This document shows positions 34,053 through 44,825 of a stretch of 64,000 bases of DNA, one piece after another; position 1 is the stretch's first letter, and every line of letters begins with the position of its first letter. The notes beneath the pieces were generated by a model. It ran no database searches. It saw nothing but the letters and a program-made list of their open reading frames with translations, and was not told where the DNA came from. Position numbers and translations under genes: made by a program. Location: NCBI GenBank assembly GCA_036898135.1, contig CM072522.1, positions 26,832,763 through 26,896,762 of the forward strand. The letters run 5' to 3'. This DNA comes from Oncomelania hupensis. Taxonomy: Eukaryota > Mollusca > Gastropoda > Littorinimorpha > Pomatiopsidae.

Positions 34053-34564
34053 CGTTTCCATAGTACACTAAGTATCGCTTATGGCTGTGTCATCAAATCG
34101 TTTTTTAATGTGCTAGAACAAGTAGGGTAACACAGGGTAAAGCGCCCCCTTTAAGCAAGGAACGTAATATCTCCTCCTATTGAAGTAACTAGCAGCTCGA
34201 AATAGGCTTAAACCATAGAAACGCGTCAAAGCTTCAAAATATAACAAACACTTGCATTAAAAAAAATACACAGTGAACGAAACATTTTTTTTTAAATTGG
34301 CCCTTTTGGGATTAAACGCCTGCCATAGCATTTTGGCCCACTATTAAAATTGTGATTAAGAAAACGTTTAAGTCATATAAAATGTTTTGCAGTATTTACC
34401 AAAATCAACTGAAAACAAGTGCTACACACTAACGCGGCAATTGCTAAAAAATGCCGTCCCCCATTTATCTTCTTCGGAGTATTAAAAAACATTTAATAAT
34501 AGAGATTTTTTTTCATGAGATGGAGGTATAACTACTTTTGGAAGGAAATATTGAACAGCCGGCT
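34053..34564. other. No gene recognised
   Basis: AT-rich unassigned sequence. Confidence 0.5.
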
Positions 34565-34728
34565 GAGGTGTTAAGATTGTACCAACAGTCCTAAATCGAC
34601 ACTGCACTACCAGTGCAATCATACTGCTAAGATGGACATTGAAAATAGGGAAACTTTTAACTTGTCCACCACGAGATTTGAATCTGGGTAATCGGTATGT
34701 CAGGCTAATAACGCTCTATCCTCAGGCT
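34565..34728 (-). repeat. SINE family A with decayed tRNA head
   Basis: The body (CACTACCAGTGCAATCATAC, CTGCTAAGATGGACA on the plus strand) is followed by a decayed B box on the minus strand (GATTCAAATCTCGTGG). At the head end the text AGGCTAATAACGCTCTATCC is present twice in direct tandem (34711-34750), and its TATCC end merges with the RTE-S pentamer tail that begins there. Confidence 0.6.
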
Positions 34729-34736
34729 AATAACGC

Positions 34737-35743
34737 TCTATCCTATCCTATCCTATCCTATCCTATCCTATCCTATCCTATCCCGTAACTCGGAGGTCGT
34801 AGGGTCACGCAGATGATCGTTTAACCAGCGTACTCCATTTTTCTCTGTCCTCAGCAACCCTCATGGCTTCGCTCAGTGTCAAACCAGTCCATTCTCGAAT
34901 GTTGTCCTCCCACCTCTTTTTCGGTCCCCCTCTTCTTCTACCTCCTTGCACTGTGCCTTGCAGGATGGTCTTTGTAAGACCTGATGATCTGGTGACGTGG
35001 CCATACCATCGGAGTTTCCGTTTTTTCACCACTGTGTGCAAATCATCGTGTTGTCCACTGGCTTGTGTGATGGTCTGTAGAACTTCGTCGTTGGTGATGT
35101 GCTGGGTATAAGAAATGCCCAGAAGTCTTCTGTAGCACCTCATCTTTGTGCTTTGTATTCTTCGTTGTAGATCTGCTGTGAGGGTCCATGTTTCGCAAGC
35201 ATATAGGAAGATGGAGATGGCAAGGGAGCGCAGCAGCCTTACCTTGGAATGTAGATGGTCCTGTCTTTCCAAATTGGCTTCAACCTTTCCAGGGCAGTAG
35301 TTGTTTGTGCGATCCTGGAGAGGACTTCCTCTCGGGACCCATTGTCTGATACAATGGCTCCTAAATATTTGAAGCTATGCACTGTGTTGAGGGATTGACC
35401 TTGGACTTTGATGTCCGTGTTGATGCCATTGGTGTTGTTGGTCATCATTTTGGTCTTCTCTGCACTTATTTCCATTCCATAGGCTCTAGATGTGGTGTCA
35501 AGCCTCTGTACCAGCTGTTCAAGTTCTTGTTCCTCTCCAGTCAATCCATCAATGTCATCCGCAAAACGAAGGTTGGAGATTGCTCTTCTCCCTATGTTGA
35601 CTGTGCCTTCGTGATCTGCAAGGGCATCTGACAAGATGCGCTCTAGGAAGATGTTGAAGAGTGTTGGAGAGAGTAGGCATCCCTGACGCACACCGATTGT
35701 TGTTCTGAACCAGTTTCCGATGGCGCTGTTGTGGAGGAGTGCA
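34737..35743 (-). pseudogene. RTE-S LINE copy 5, 5'-truncated
   Basis: Begins with an eight-or-so-unit (GGATA)n tail (34737-34783 on the plus strand) and covers the C-terminal third of ORF2, including RFADDIDGLTGE and the GVRQGCLLSPTLF block. A small deletion near 35253 (the GTAGATGGTC junction) shifts frame. The 5' end is lost at 35743, just past HNSAIGNWF. Confidence 0.85.
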
Positions 35744-36295
35744 CTTTTACGCTCTACCAAGGAACAACGGTGGGAGTAAGCCGGATAGGGGAGAGGGTGG
35801 GGGGGGAGGGGGAAGGAGGTTTTAGGCTGTATTATAACAGGCCGCGTAAGTGTCCAGCACCTATTTAAATCTAGGTTAAACTGTTCACTCACATATGGGA
35901 CACAATTTATGGTCCTGATGCAATGTGGTTTGCTTTCTTTATTACCCACTGTTTTGTTGTTTTGACTAAATTTACGAGCAATATGGATGCCATTTATTAA
36001 CGAAGGGGTTGTTGTGATAGTAGAAGTAAATCTATCGATGTAAGTATTGTAGTTTCATTATTTTCTTCATGTTAAATACTAATAAGCTGCAGTAACATAC
36101 ATTGCCCCACGTGGCTAGGCCCGTTTTATTTATATCGATGTTGCAATTCGATCTATAATTATGGAAGACATTGAGGGATGTCGGAATGGGAGGTGGGGGG
36201 GGGGAGGCTCACTGCAAGGATATAGTATAGATTGTCGCATTGTCAAGAAGTAGAGAGAGAGAGTGTGTGTGTGAAAGAGAGTGAAAGAGAGAGAG
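35744..36295. other. No gene recognised
   Basis: Single-copy-looking sequence with a G-rich patch (35790-35820) and a short GA/GT-rich stretch at 36251-36294 into which a family-T element is inserted. Confidence 0.5.
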
Positions 36296-36900
36296 ATCCC
36301 CCGTGGGAGTGCCGGGGATTTCATAATAAATAGGATCCCCACTTTCTGGAAATTTAGTGCTTTAAATTCCCACTGTCTTTCTCCTTTGTTCTTTCTCATT
36401 CCTACTCTGTTCTATCAATCTTCTTCTTCGCCAGACCAGTCACCTACCCTTTTTCTTGAAAACTCTTCATGAACAAAACCCCTCATTTGTATGTGAGGTC
36501 TGTTGGATCAGCTTGGGAATATTGGACGCTTTCTGCTAGGTGGTCACTGGGGCTTCCTATGATGTTATTATTTAGCAATGTAGGCATTTTATACGTATGT
36601 GTTTTGTTGATATTTTATAATGGTGTTTGTCTTCCATTTTGTTTTTGTATTTGTATAAGGGGGTTCGATAAATTAGAGTATAGCCTCAGCGTCCCTTGTA
36701 TGGGATGTCTTTATAGTAAATTGACCGGCTAGTGGAGTGCGTTCAGTGTTACTATTAGGGCTGTTTCAGCAGATCTTTTTTGCGGATCAGGGGTGAGTCC
36801 TCTTTCAGCGAAGTTGTGGTCTTGATTTTTTTGGTCCTGATTTGGCTCGAAAGAGTCCGCTGGACCTAAAGCAATAACCATGTAATGTAATGTATTGTAA
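36296..36900 (+). mobile_element. TATA-box retroelement family T, copy C
   Basis: Plus-strand copy with the start CCCCCGTGGGAGTGCCGGGG, the TGTTGGATCAGCTTGGGAAT core and the 3' GGTCC ... GGACC hairpin, ending ATGTAATGTAATGTATTG. The TATAAATAG box of copy B reads AATAAATAG here. GA-rich sequence lies on both sides, suggesting insertion into a GA microsatellite. An extra block (AGCGAAGTTGTGGTC) before the hairpin, also in the fragment at 53547-53618, is missing from copy B, so at least two subfamilies exist. Confidence 0.7.
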
Positions 36901-36901
36901 T

Positions 36902-36936
36902 GGAGAGAGAGAGAAAGAGAGAGAGAGGGAGAGAGA

Positions 36937-37006
<70 letters not shown>
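36902..37006 (+). repeat. (GA)n microsatellite
   Basis: GA run with a few interruptions, between family-T copy C and an RTE-S fragment. Confidence 0.95.
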
Positions 37007-37009
<3 letters not shown>

Positions 37010-37135
37010 ACATCATCACGAGATCGTGGTCACTTCCGATGTCTGCTCCTGGAAAAATGCGTGTCCTGCCGATGTTGACGCTTGATCTGAAGCGTTTGTT
37101 GACCCTGATGTAGTCAATCTGGTTGTGATGCTCCC
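37007..37135 (-). pseudogene. RTE-S LINE internal fragment
   Basis: About 130 bp of the endonuclease end of ORF2 (plus-strand text CATCATCACGAGATCGTGG and GATGTAGTCAATCTGGTTG). It is truncated at both ends and one end abuts the GA microsatellite, so it is not a simple 5'-truncated insertion. Confidence 0.8.
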
Positions 37136-37617
37136 CTTATTCTCCTTATATTGTTTGTAAACCAATGATTATTTGGAAAATCTGCTTCTAAATAAAGATT
37201 ATTTAGCTAAACGTAGTAGACACAAACATTTTAGAAAGGGAAGTCCATATATGTGTGCATGTTGTTCCCAATAAAAACCACAAACATTCCAGTTTACCTA
37301 ACAACCACCAATCTCCACTAACTAAACAACACACGGGTGGAGAGGTGATCAGGTGCGGCAGGCCTACTCCAAATATTATATAAATCGGTTCACCCAAATT
37401 AATAATAATAACAACAACAACAACAATAACAACAAAAACAACAACAACAACAACAACAACAACAATAATAATAATAATTTATTTTTCAGAGCGTAAAACC
37501 AAACTTAAAACTTGTGCTAAGCGCTAGCACGCTTACACACCCACATACGCTCGCAAGATACATATTCAAACCATGTGGTGATATGTTATGAGATAAAACA
37601 GTTCAGCATAGTAAGAA
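37136..37617. other. No gene recognised
   Basis: Contains a CAA/AAT-type triplet-rich patch at 37400-37477. No supported coding region. Confidence 0.5.
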
Positions 37618-38700
37618 ATGCTACAAACATTCGGCAGGGCTGCGGGTGCGGTCCTCAACAGCGGCGCCATCGGGGGTTGGTTCGGAGCGACGGTCGGCGT
37701 GCGTCGGGGTTGCCTGCGCTCTCCTACACTCATCAACGTCTTCCTGGAGCGCATCATGTCAAATGCCCTTGCAGATCACCAAGGCACAGTCGGTGTGGGA
37801 GGAAGGGAAGGAGGCGTGGGGGTGAGCGATCTCCGGTCTCCGTTTTGCGGATGACGTTGATGGATTGGCTGGAGAGGAGCAGGAACTCGATCAGCTGGTA
37901 CAGAGGCTTGACACCATCTTCGGAGCCTTTGGAGTGAAGATGGATGCTGAGAGGGCCAGAGTTGTGGCCAACAACGCCGGTGGCATCGGACGGACATCGA
38001 GGTCCGGGGCCGGTCCCTTAGCACGATGCATGGCTTTAGGTGTTTGGGAGCCGTTGTGTCGGACGGTGGGTCCCGGCGGGGAGGCGGGGGCGAAGGGTGT
38101 AGGGGAGGGGAGGGGGGAGGGGGTCTCTCCGGGATTGCACGGACAACTGCTGCCCTGACACGGTTGAAGCCCATTTGGAAAGACAAGACCATCAGTCTAC
38201 ATTCCAAGGTAAGGCTGCTGCGCACCCTTGTTATCTCCATCTTCCTATATGCTTGCGAAACATGGACCCTCACAGCAGATCTACAACGAAGAATACAATG
38301 CATGGAGATGAGGTGCTACAGAAGACTTCTGGGCATTTCTTATACCCAGCACATCACCAACGACGACATCCGACAGACCATCACACAAGCCATTGGACAA
38401 CACGATGACCTGCTCACAGTGATGGGGGGAGGGAGGGATGAGCGGAGGCTACGATGGTGTGGTCGGAGTGTCGGGCCTTGCGGAAAACATCCGGCGTGGC
38501 ACGGTGCGGGGATGCAGAGAGAGGGAGACGGAGAGGGAGATAGTGGGGGGGGGGAGGCGTTCGAGGGTGGACTGACTTGGCGCTGGGTGAGGCCGTGGGG
38601 GTTGCTGAGGACATAAAGAGATGGAGTACGATGGTTAAAAGATCATCTGTGGTGCCCCAACGACTTTCGAGTTTTTGATAGCATAGGATCTAACAAGGAT
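37618..38700 (+). pseudogene. RTE-S LINE copy 7 with dense A-to-G change
   Basis: Plus-strand copy of the C-terminal ORF2 region: GVRRGCLRSPTLINVFLERIMS, the FADD region (FCG then a frameshift, MAGEEQELDQLVQRL), SRR-rich middle, then AALTRLKPIWKDKTISLHSK and ITNDDIRQTITQAIGQHDD. The frame is broken several times. Blocks 37640-38157 and 38421-38600 are unusually G-rich relative to every other copy; 38158-38420 and the last 100 bp are near the family consensus. In an ungapped stretch (37666-37724 against 45782-45724) I count 14 differences, 10 of them A to G in the sense strand. There are also G-rich insertions. The tail is degenerate. Confidence 0.8.
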
Positions 38701-38734
38701 AAATATTTGATCAATATTCTGAGAACATTCGCAG

Positions 38735-38885
38735 ACAGACACACACACACACACACCCACTTACACACATACACACATACACACACATATACGCACACAA
38801 ATACACCCACACCTACACAACAAATACACACACATACAGAGAGAGAGAGAAAGAGAGAGAGAGAGAGTGTGTGTGTGTGTGTGCG
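38735..38885 (+). repeat. Compound (CA)n-(GA)n-(GT)n microsatellite
   Basis: CA-rich stretch with ATAC variants (38741-38838), then GA (38839-38868), then GT (38867-38890). Confidence 0.9.
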
Positions 38886-38890
38886 TGTGT

Positions 38891-39389
38891 GCTTGTAGAA
38901 TGATGGGCATGCTCTATGAGAATGGTTTTTCCAAGGTCGTAGGGGCAAAACGGAAAAGAATTCAGTTCGCTCTGATAGAGAATTTGAAATAATATCCCAG
39001 GTGGAAGCGTATATCCACACAAACAAAAAGCTAATATAACCAAGGAATTGAAATCCACCAACGTTAGGCAGCTTCTTAAATGGACCTTCTTTGACCACGC
39101 CCGCCTTCACAGATCCTTTTAACATTCACAATGAGTGTTGCCTTGTTGAAAAAATAAGCTTATAACAAAAAATAAAAATAAAAACTCTTTCCAAAATAGG
39201 GCCATACACGTAGGCATTCCACTGCACGTACTGTTAAAGATCCTGACGCTCATGTTATGTACGGGTGACTGGCAGGAACACCAACACAACCCAGCATGCA
39301 AATAGGTCCTGTTCCCTCCCTGTCCTGGGTGGCGCCACTCTTGCGGCAGCCGCGCTTTTGCTGAGAAGGCAGCCCGAATCCCCCCTCCT
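38891..39389. other. No gene recognised
   Basis: Unassigned. Around 39236-39262 there is a short match to the family-C SINE block AAGATCCTGACGCTCATG. Confidence 0.45.
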
Positions 39390-39394
39390 CCTCA

Positions 39395-39550
39395 CCATCA
39401 TCATCATTATCATCATCTATCGCCATCATCATCATCATCATCATCATCATCCATCATCCATCGCCATCAACAATCATCATCATCATCATCCATCATCATC
39501 ATCCATCATCCATCGCCATCAACAATCATCATCATCATCATCATCCATCA
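39395..39550 (+). repeat. (ATC)n microsatellite with CCATC and CAACA interruptions
   Basis: ATC triplets with a higher-order unit containing CCATCGCCATCAACAATC that occurs twice, about 60 bp apart. Confidence 0.9.
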
Positions 39551-39703
39551 GCAGCAGTCAGTCAATTTCTTTTATACAAACGAGCACAAGCCTAAAGTTA
39601 TATGGCATACTATAACGTATAAATGAGTGTCATTATCGAGAAGAAGAAAAAATTCTGAAATTGAGTTTCTTGGGTGGGGACTGTGTGTGGGTACGCGTGT
39701 ATA

Positions 39704-39707
<4 letters not shown>

Positions 39708-39739
<32 letters not shown>

Positions 39740-39778
39740 TGTGTGTGTGTCTGTGTATCTGTCTGTCTGCCTGTCTGT
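39708..39778 (+). repeat. (GA)n-(GT)n-(CTGT)n microsatellite
   Basis: GA run to about 39737, then GT, then CTGTCTG variants. Confidence 0.85.
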
Positions 39779-39989
39779 GCGTCAAGCCAAAACAGCATTA
39801 CATTATGGTTTTACTATAGCCTATACTGTACAGTACGTGAGATGGACAACTGATTGTATTGTCGATATCATCAAAGGACCTTATGGGCCATACAGACAAC
39901 AGATGGTACTAACAATGACTGCCATAAAAGCCCATTAATGTTATTAGTATGGGACATGTAGCATAAATTTGATAGGCTACTGCATGTTG

Positions 39990-40085
39990 CTCCCTCGGAT
40001 GAGAGTATAAACAGAGGTCTAGTCTGTGTGATCACGCGTTACATCGCCGGGATTTAAAAGATCCTGATCCTCACGTCCTAGATAG
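39990..40085 (-). repeat. SINE family C, 3' fragment
   Basis: Carries GGATGAGAGTATAAACAGAG directly followed by GTCTAGTCTGTG and then the AAGATCCTGATCCTCACG block, giving the uninterrupted order that shows the copy at 38-765 is split. Confidence 0.6.
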
Positions 40086-40106
40086 CAGATACGTAGTAGT
40101 AGTCAA

Positions 40107-42077
40107 TACCTATCCTATCCTATCCTATCCCGTAACTCGGAGGTCGTAGGGGCACCACAGATGATCGTTTAACAAGCGTACTCTATCTTTCCATGTCAGC
40201 AACCCTGATGGTTTCGCTCAGTGTCAAGCCAGTCCATTCTCGAATGTTGTCCTCCCACCTCTTTTTCGGTCTCCCTCTTCTTCTACCTCCTTGCAATGTG
40301 CCTTGCAGGATGGTCTTTGCAAGACCTGATGATCTGTTACGTGGCCATACCATCAGAGTTTCCGTTTTTTCACCACTGTGAGCAGGTCATCGTGATGTCC
40401 AATGGCTTGTGTGATGGTCTGTCGGACTTCGTCGTTGGTGATGTGCTGGGTGTAGGAAATGCCCAGAAGTCTTCTGTAGCACCTCATCTTCATGCTTTGT
40501 ATTCTTCGTTGGAGATCTACTGTGAGGGTCCATGTTTCGCAAGCATATAAGAAGATGAAGATGACAAGGGAGTGCAGCAGTCTTACCTTGGAATGTAGAC
40601 TGATGGTCCTGTCTTTCCAAATTGGCTTCAACCTCGCCAGGGCAGCAGTTGTTTGTGCGACCCTGGAGAGGACTTCCTGTCGGAACCATTGTCTGATACA
40701 ATGGCTCCTAAATATTTGAAGCTATGTGTTGAGGGATTGGCCTTTGACCTTGATGTCCGTGTTGATGCCATTGGTGTTGTTGGTCATCATTTTGGTCTTC
40801 TCTGCACTTATTTCCATTCCATAGGCTCTGGATCGAGGTGGTGTCAAGCCTCTGTATCAGCTTTCCAAGTTCTTGTTCCTCTCCAGCCAATCCATCAATG
40901 TCATCCGCAAAACGAAGATTGGAGATTGCTCTTTCCCCTATGCTGACTGTGCCTTCGTGATCTGCAAGGGCATCTGACATTATGCGCTCTAGAAAGATGT
41001 TGAAGAGTGTTGAAGAGAGTAGGCATCCCTGACGCACACCGATTGTTGGTCTGAACCAGTTTCCGATGGCGCTGTTGTGGAGGACTGCACTGGTGGCCTT
41101 GTCATACAGGTTTTTGATGACTTCAATAATTTTAGGGCTGATGTTGTACACTCTCATGGTTGCCCACAGAGCTGCATGCTAGACTCGGTCAAACGCCTTT
41201 GTGAAGTCTACGAACACATGATATAGATGTTGCTGGTGCTGTCGGTATTTCTCGCAGATTATTCTGAGGTTGAAAATCTGTTCAGTGGTACTTCGCCCTG
41301 CCCTGAATCCTGCTTGCTCTTCAGCTATGATTTGTTCAGCTTGGGGTTTCAACCTGTTGAGTATTATTTTCAGGAGGATCTTGCTGGGATGGCTGATGAG
41401 GCTGATGGTGCGGTAATTTTTACATTTCTGAAGGTTACCTTTTTTGGGAAGAGTGATGACAAGCGACTGGGTCCATGGTGTAGGCCACTCCCCACTCTGC
41501 CAGATCTTGTTACAGATAATGGTGAGTGCATCAATCATCGCTTCTCCTCTTGCTTGAAGCAGTTCCGCGGGTATGTTGTCCACTCCCGCTGACTTCCCCT
41601 TCTTCAGCGGTTGCACTGCTGCCTCAACTTCTTCTAGGAGAATTGGGAGGATTTCTTTTTCTTCTCTGTTCTCTGGACATGCTAGAACTGATGGGTCTCC
41701 GTTTGGTGTGTAGTTGTAAAGGTCAGAGCAGTACTCTGACCATGTGTCCAAGACTTCTTGTTCTTCTGTAAGGCATATGCCAGACTTGCTTTGGATCGTG
41801 GAGACCTTGGGCTGTTTAACACTTGTCAGCCGCTTCTCAGTCTGGTAGGCCTTCTTGCTGTTGTTCTTGTTTAGACTGTTCTCTATTTCCTGGCATTGAT
41901 CTTCTATCCAGTTCTCCTTTACTGTGAGCATGGCTTTTCGGATGTCATTGTTGATTTTTCTGTAGGCATCAGCACCCTGTGAGGTGTTCTTTTAATTTCA
42001 TCTCTCTTCGTTTATCACACAGGTCCAAAAGTTCAGGTGTGATCCACACCTTCTTCTTTGGCCGGTGCTTTCCAAGG
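40107..42077 (-). pseudogene. RTE-S LINE copy 8, 5'-truncated
   Basis: Nearly 2 kb in minus orientation from a (GGATA)3 tail (40107-40126) to the HRPKKK block of the pre-RT region. The RT core is readable (FVDFTKAFDRV; GVRQGCLLSSTLF; NLRFADDIDGLAGEEQEL). Defects include an in-frame stop after AFDRV near 41177 (TAG in place of a Trp codon), a 4-bp insertion near 40835 and a deletion near 40730. The 5' end breaks off at 42077 into unrelated sequence. Confidence 0.9.
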
Positions 42078-42099
42078 TAGTCAACACAGTCTTGTGAAA

Positions 42100-42305
42100 A
42101 CCGGATAAGAGTATAAAGAAAGAAAGAAAGAAAGAGATTTCTCTTATACAGAGCACTTACAAGCTCAGAGAGCTTCTCAAAGCGCTGGCCCGTAATATCC
42201 AGCAATCACACAATAGTTTGCTGAAGTCAGGATTCGAACTTACGTCGCCCAACACGCACTCACACAAGTCGTGCGCTCAGACCACTGAGCTATCCCTGCC
42301 GCCGT
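42100..42305 (-). repeat. tRNA-derived SINE, family E, with (CTTT)n tail
   Basis: The minus strand starts GGCGGCAGGGATAGCTCAGTGG (split here as A-box TAGCTCAGTGG) and has an AGTTCGAATCC B box about 55 bp later, implying a tRNA with a long variable arm. The body includes GCGCTTTGAGAAGCTCTCTG, then GTGCTCTGTATAAGAG, and it ends in a (CTTT)n run (plus-strand GAAA repeats at 42116-42137). About 205 bp in all, the usual SINE size. Only one copy is seen here. Confidence 0.65.
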
Positions 42306-42354
42306 AGAAACCAAGGTCAAGCCTGTGAACAAACGCATTCCGTCGCACGGACTT

Positions 42355-42625
42355 AAAACTTTCAAAGATCCTGACGCTCATGTTTTAGAGGGTGAATGCC
42401 GGCTACATAAATACAACTATAGCAAGTATTAAGTACCCCATTCCTCCCCATACCTAGTCGCCCAGGATTGTGTTCAAGGTGTCCGGGCGTCAGACGATGC
42501 GGCCAAAGGCTGCAAGTGGGCGCTTCGGATGCCTTGAGTTAGATTCTGTATCGACCAGCACCTTGAGCAACCCTTCAGCTGGAAAAGCGCGACATAAGAA
42601 CAATGAAATACAATTAAAATTAAAA
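42355..42625 (-). repeat. SINE family C
   Basis: Minus-strand copy: plus-strand text AAGATCCTGACGCTCATG, TCGCCCAGGATTGTG, GGCCAAAGGCTGCAAGTGGG, TTGAGTTAGATTCTG and GAGCAACCCTTCAGCTGG match 5033-5440 in reverse. The tRNA head is not present at its 5' end; the sequence runs instead into an A-rich stretch. Confidence 0.65.
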
Positions 42626-42850
42626 TTAAAACGAGGGCGCCATTTCAACGGGAGATAATCTCAATTAAAGTTCGAAACTCATGGGGCGAGGTGACAAAAC
42701 TGTTGCTAAATTGGTCCATATTGAGATATGGAGATAGCCCTTGTCAAAGTTCCACCCTAATCATGTTGCTAGCCGGCCGCTATGTCCACCATTGGAAGTG
42801 CAATGACAATAATCATTTCCCATGACGTGTTTATGTAGCTTCAATATATA

Positions 42851-44651
42851 CTACTCAAAATAATACAAGGGCCAATTGGACATATGGGTCTCTCTTTAAA
42901 TCAGAAACACGATTTCAATTTATTAGTTCATCATATTTTATTGCAATCATTTCTGCATCAATAACAAAAAAGATTTGAGACATCAGTCGCTTAAAATTCG
43001 AGTAAATTCAATTTAACTGGACATACAACTCATTTACAAAATCAAAACATTAGAAACCAAACATCTATAGAGTCAGTATCGGGTGTGGCCACCGTTTGCA
43101 TCAATGCAGTCTTGGCATCGTTGTCTCATGGACCGTATCAGGTTATGGAGGATGTTTCCTGGGATGGCAAATCACTCTTGCTGGAGAACTTGGGCCAGAA
43201 CTTCAAGGTTATCTCCTGGAGGGAGGTTTGCCCGTGTCTGTCGACCCAAGACATCCCACAGATGTTCTATGGGATTCAAATCGGGTGATCGAGCCGGCCA
43301 ATCCATCCTTATGACGTGCTGTTGCTGACAGGAAGTCATTGACGATACGCGCTCGGTGGGGTCTGGCATTATCGTCCTGTAGTATGGCACCTTCCCCAGT
43401 GGCCCGCAGAGCTGGGAGAACGCTAGGTTGTAGGACGTCATCCCTGTAGCCAATACCGTTTAAGTTGCCATAAATTTGGAGCAGGGGTGTTCTGAAGTTT
43501 AATGCGAAGCCACCCCACATCATGACAGATCCACCACCAAAGCGGTCATGCTCGCGCACCGTCGCATCAGCAAAACGCTCCCGTGGACGGCTCCAAATAT
43601 TCACTCGACGGTCGTTGAAAGACAAGGAGAACCGAGACTCGTCTGTAAAGAGCACCCTTGACCAATGTTGCCTAGTCCACACCAAATGACGCCGAGCCCA
43701 GGCCAAACGCGCTGCACGGTGAGCTGGGGTGAGCAAAGGCCGTACTGCAGGTCGTTTTGATTGCAGGTTTGCCTCGTGTAGACAGTTGCGAATTGTCTGG
43801 TCGCTGACGTTAGCATTGCTGGCTGCGTGAAGCTGTCTTCTGATGGTGTTTGCTGTAGCGGACCTCAGAGCTGACAGGGTGATGAATTGGTCTTGTCTTG
43901 CAGTGGTAACGCGGGGGCATCCGGACCTTCTTGGTTCTTGGACGCTTCCAGTGTTGTTAAAGCGCTTTGGCCAACGGAGTGGGACACTCCCAGCCGCCTG
44001 CCAACTTCTCTCACCCCCACCCCTTCCTGAAGCCATGCAATAGCTCTGCCTCTATCCGCATCAGTCAATCGTCGCCTTGGGGGCATGGTTAGAAAAGCAG
44101 CAAAAGCGCTCCCATTTATACCCAGAAAAAGGCGCCGATTGTTGAACTGAACTCACAAAATGCAAGCCTTTGGCGTGCAAATCACTTTTTAATGTTGAAA
44201 ATTTTGCTTTATTAGCAAGACAACAGTAAATTAGGGTCATTTTATTGTAAAAATTGGGTTTGTTTTTCAACTCAGTGCAGAAAGTTCAAAACTCACACAT
44301 GTGATTACTTGTCAGAATAAGATTGCCTTGAATATTACAGTACAGGATAAGTTTTCAAATAAGCAATATAAGCGATATTATTGATAGCAGTAAAAAATAA
44401 TTAAACTAAATGAAATATACTGAAACTGACTCTATAGATTTTTGGTTTCTAAAGTTTTGATTTTGTAAATGAGGGGTATGTCCAGTTAAATTGAATTTAC
44501 TCGAATTTTAAGCGACTGATGTCTCAAATCTTTTTTGTTATTGATGCAGAAATGATTGCAATAAAATATGATGAACTAATAAATTGAATTCGTGTTTCTG
44601 ATTTAAAGAGAGACCCATATGTCCAAGTGGCCCTTGTATTATTTTGAGTAG
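42851..44651 (-). mobile_element. Tc1/mariner DNA transposon with long inverted repeats
   Basis: Outermost repeats CTACTCAAAATAATACAAGG (42851) and its complement (ending 44651) lie inside TATATA on each side, giving the TA target duplication of this superfamily. The arms extend about 225 bp each (to the TAGAGTCAGTATC region at about 43078 and 44425), longer than typical for mariner. A single transposase gene fills the interior in minus orientation. Small differences between the arms and a dead transposase show that it no longer moves by itself. Confidence 0.85.
43073..44086 (-). pseudogene. Tc1/mariner DD34E transposase, disabled
   Basis: The ATG at 44086 starts MPPRRRLTDADRGRAIAWL, a helix-turn-helix DNA-binding start. 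A frameshift near 43965 moves to the frame with RFNNTGSVQEPRRSGCPR (the GRPR-like linker). The catalytic core has FTDESRFSL (first Asp) and LQDDNARPHRA (second Asp); a second frameshift near 43325 leads to WPARSPDLNPIEHLWDVL with the Glu, so all three catalytic acids of a DD34E triad remain. An in-frame TGA at about 43172 replaces a Trp codon shortly before the natural C-terminus HTRY (stop 43073-43075). Length restored on paper is about 335 residues, normal for Tc1. Confidence 0.85.
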
Positions 44652-44723
44652 TATATATCTATTATATATCGATCATATATCGATCATATATCAATTATAT
44701 ATATCACATATATCGATTATATA

Positions 44724-44816
<93 letters not shown>
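44652..44816 (+). repeat. AT-rich and (CT)(CA)(TA) compound microsatellite
   Basis: TATATCGAT-type repeats (44652-44724) followed by CT, then CA (44736-44760), then TA to 44819. The 16-mer ACATATATATATATGT occurs at 44760-44775 and again at 48164-48179 on the other side of the RTE-S element. Confidence 0.9.
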
Positions 44817-44821
<5 letters not shown>

Positions 44822-44825
44822 TATC

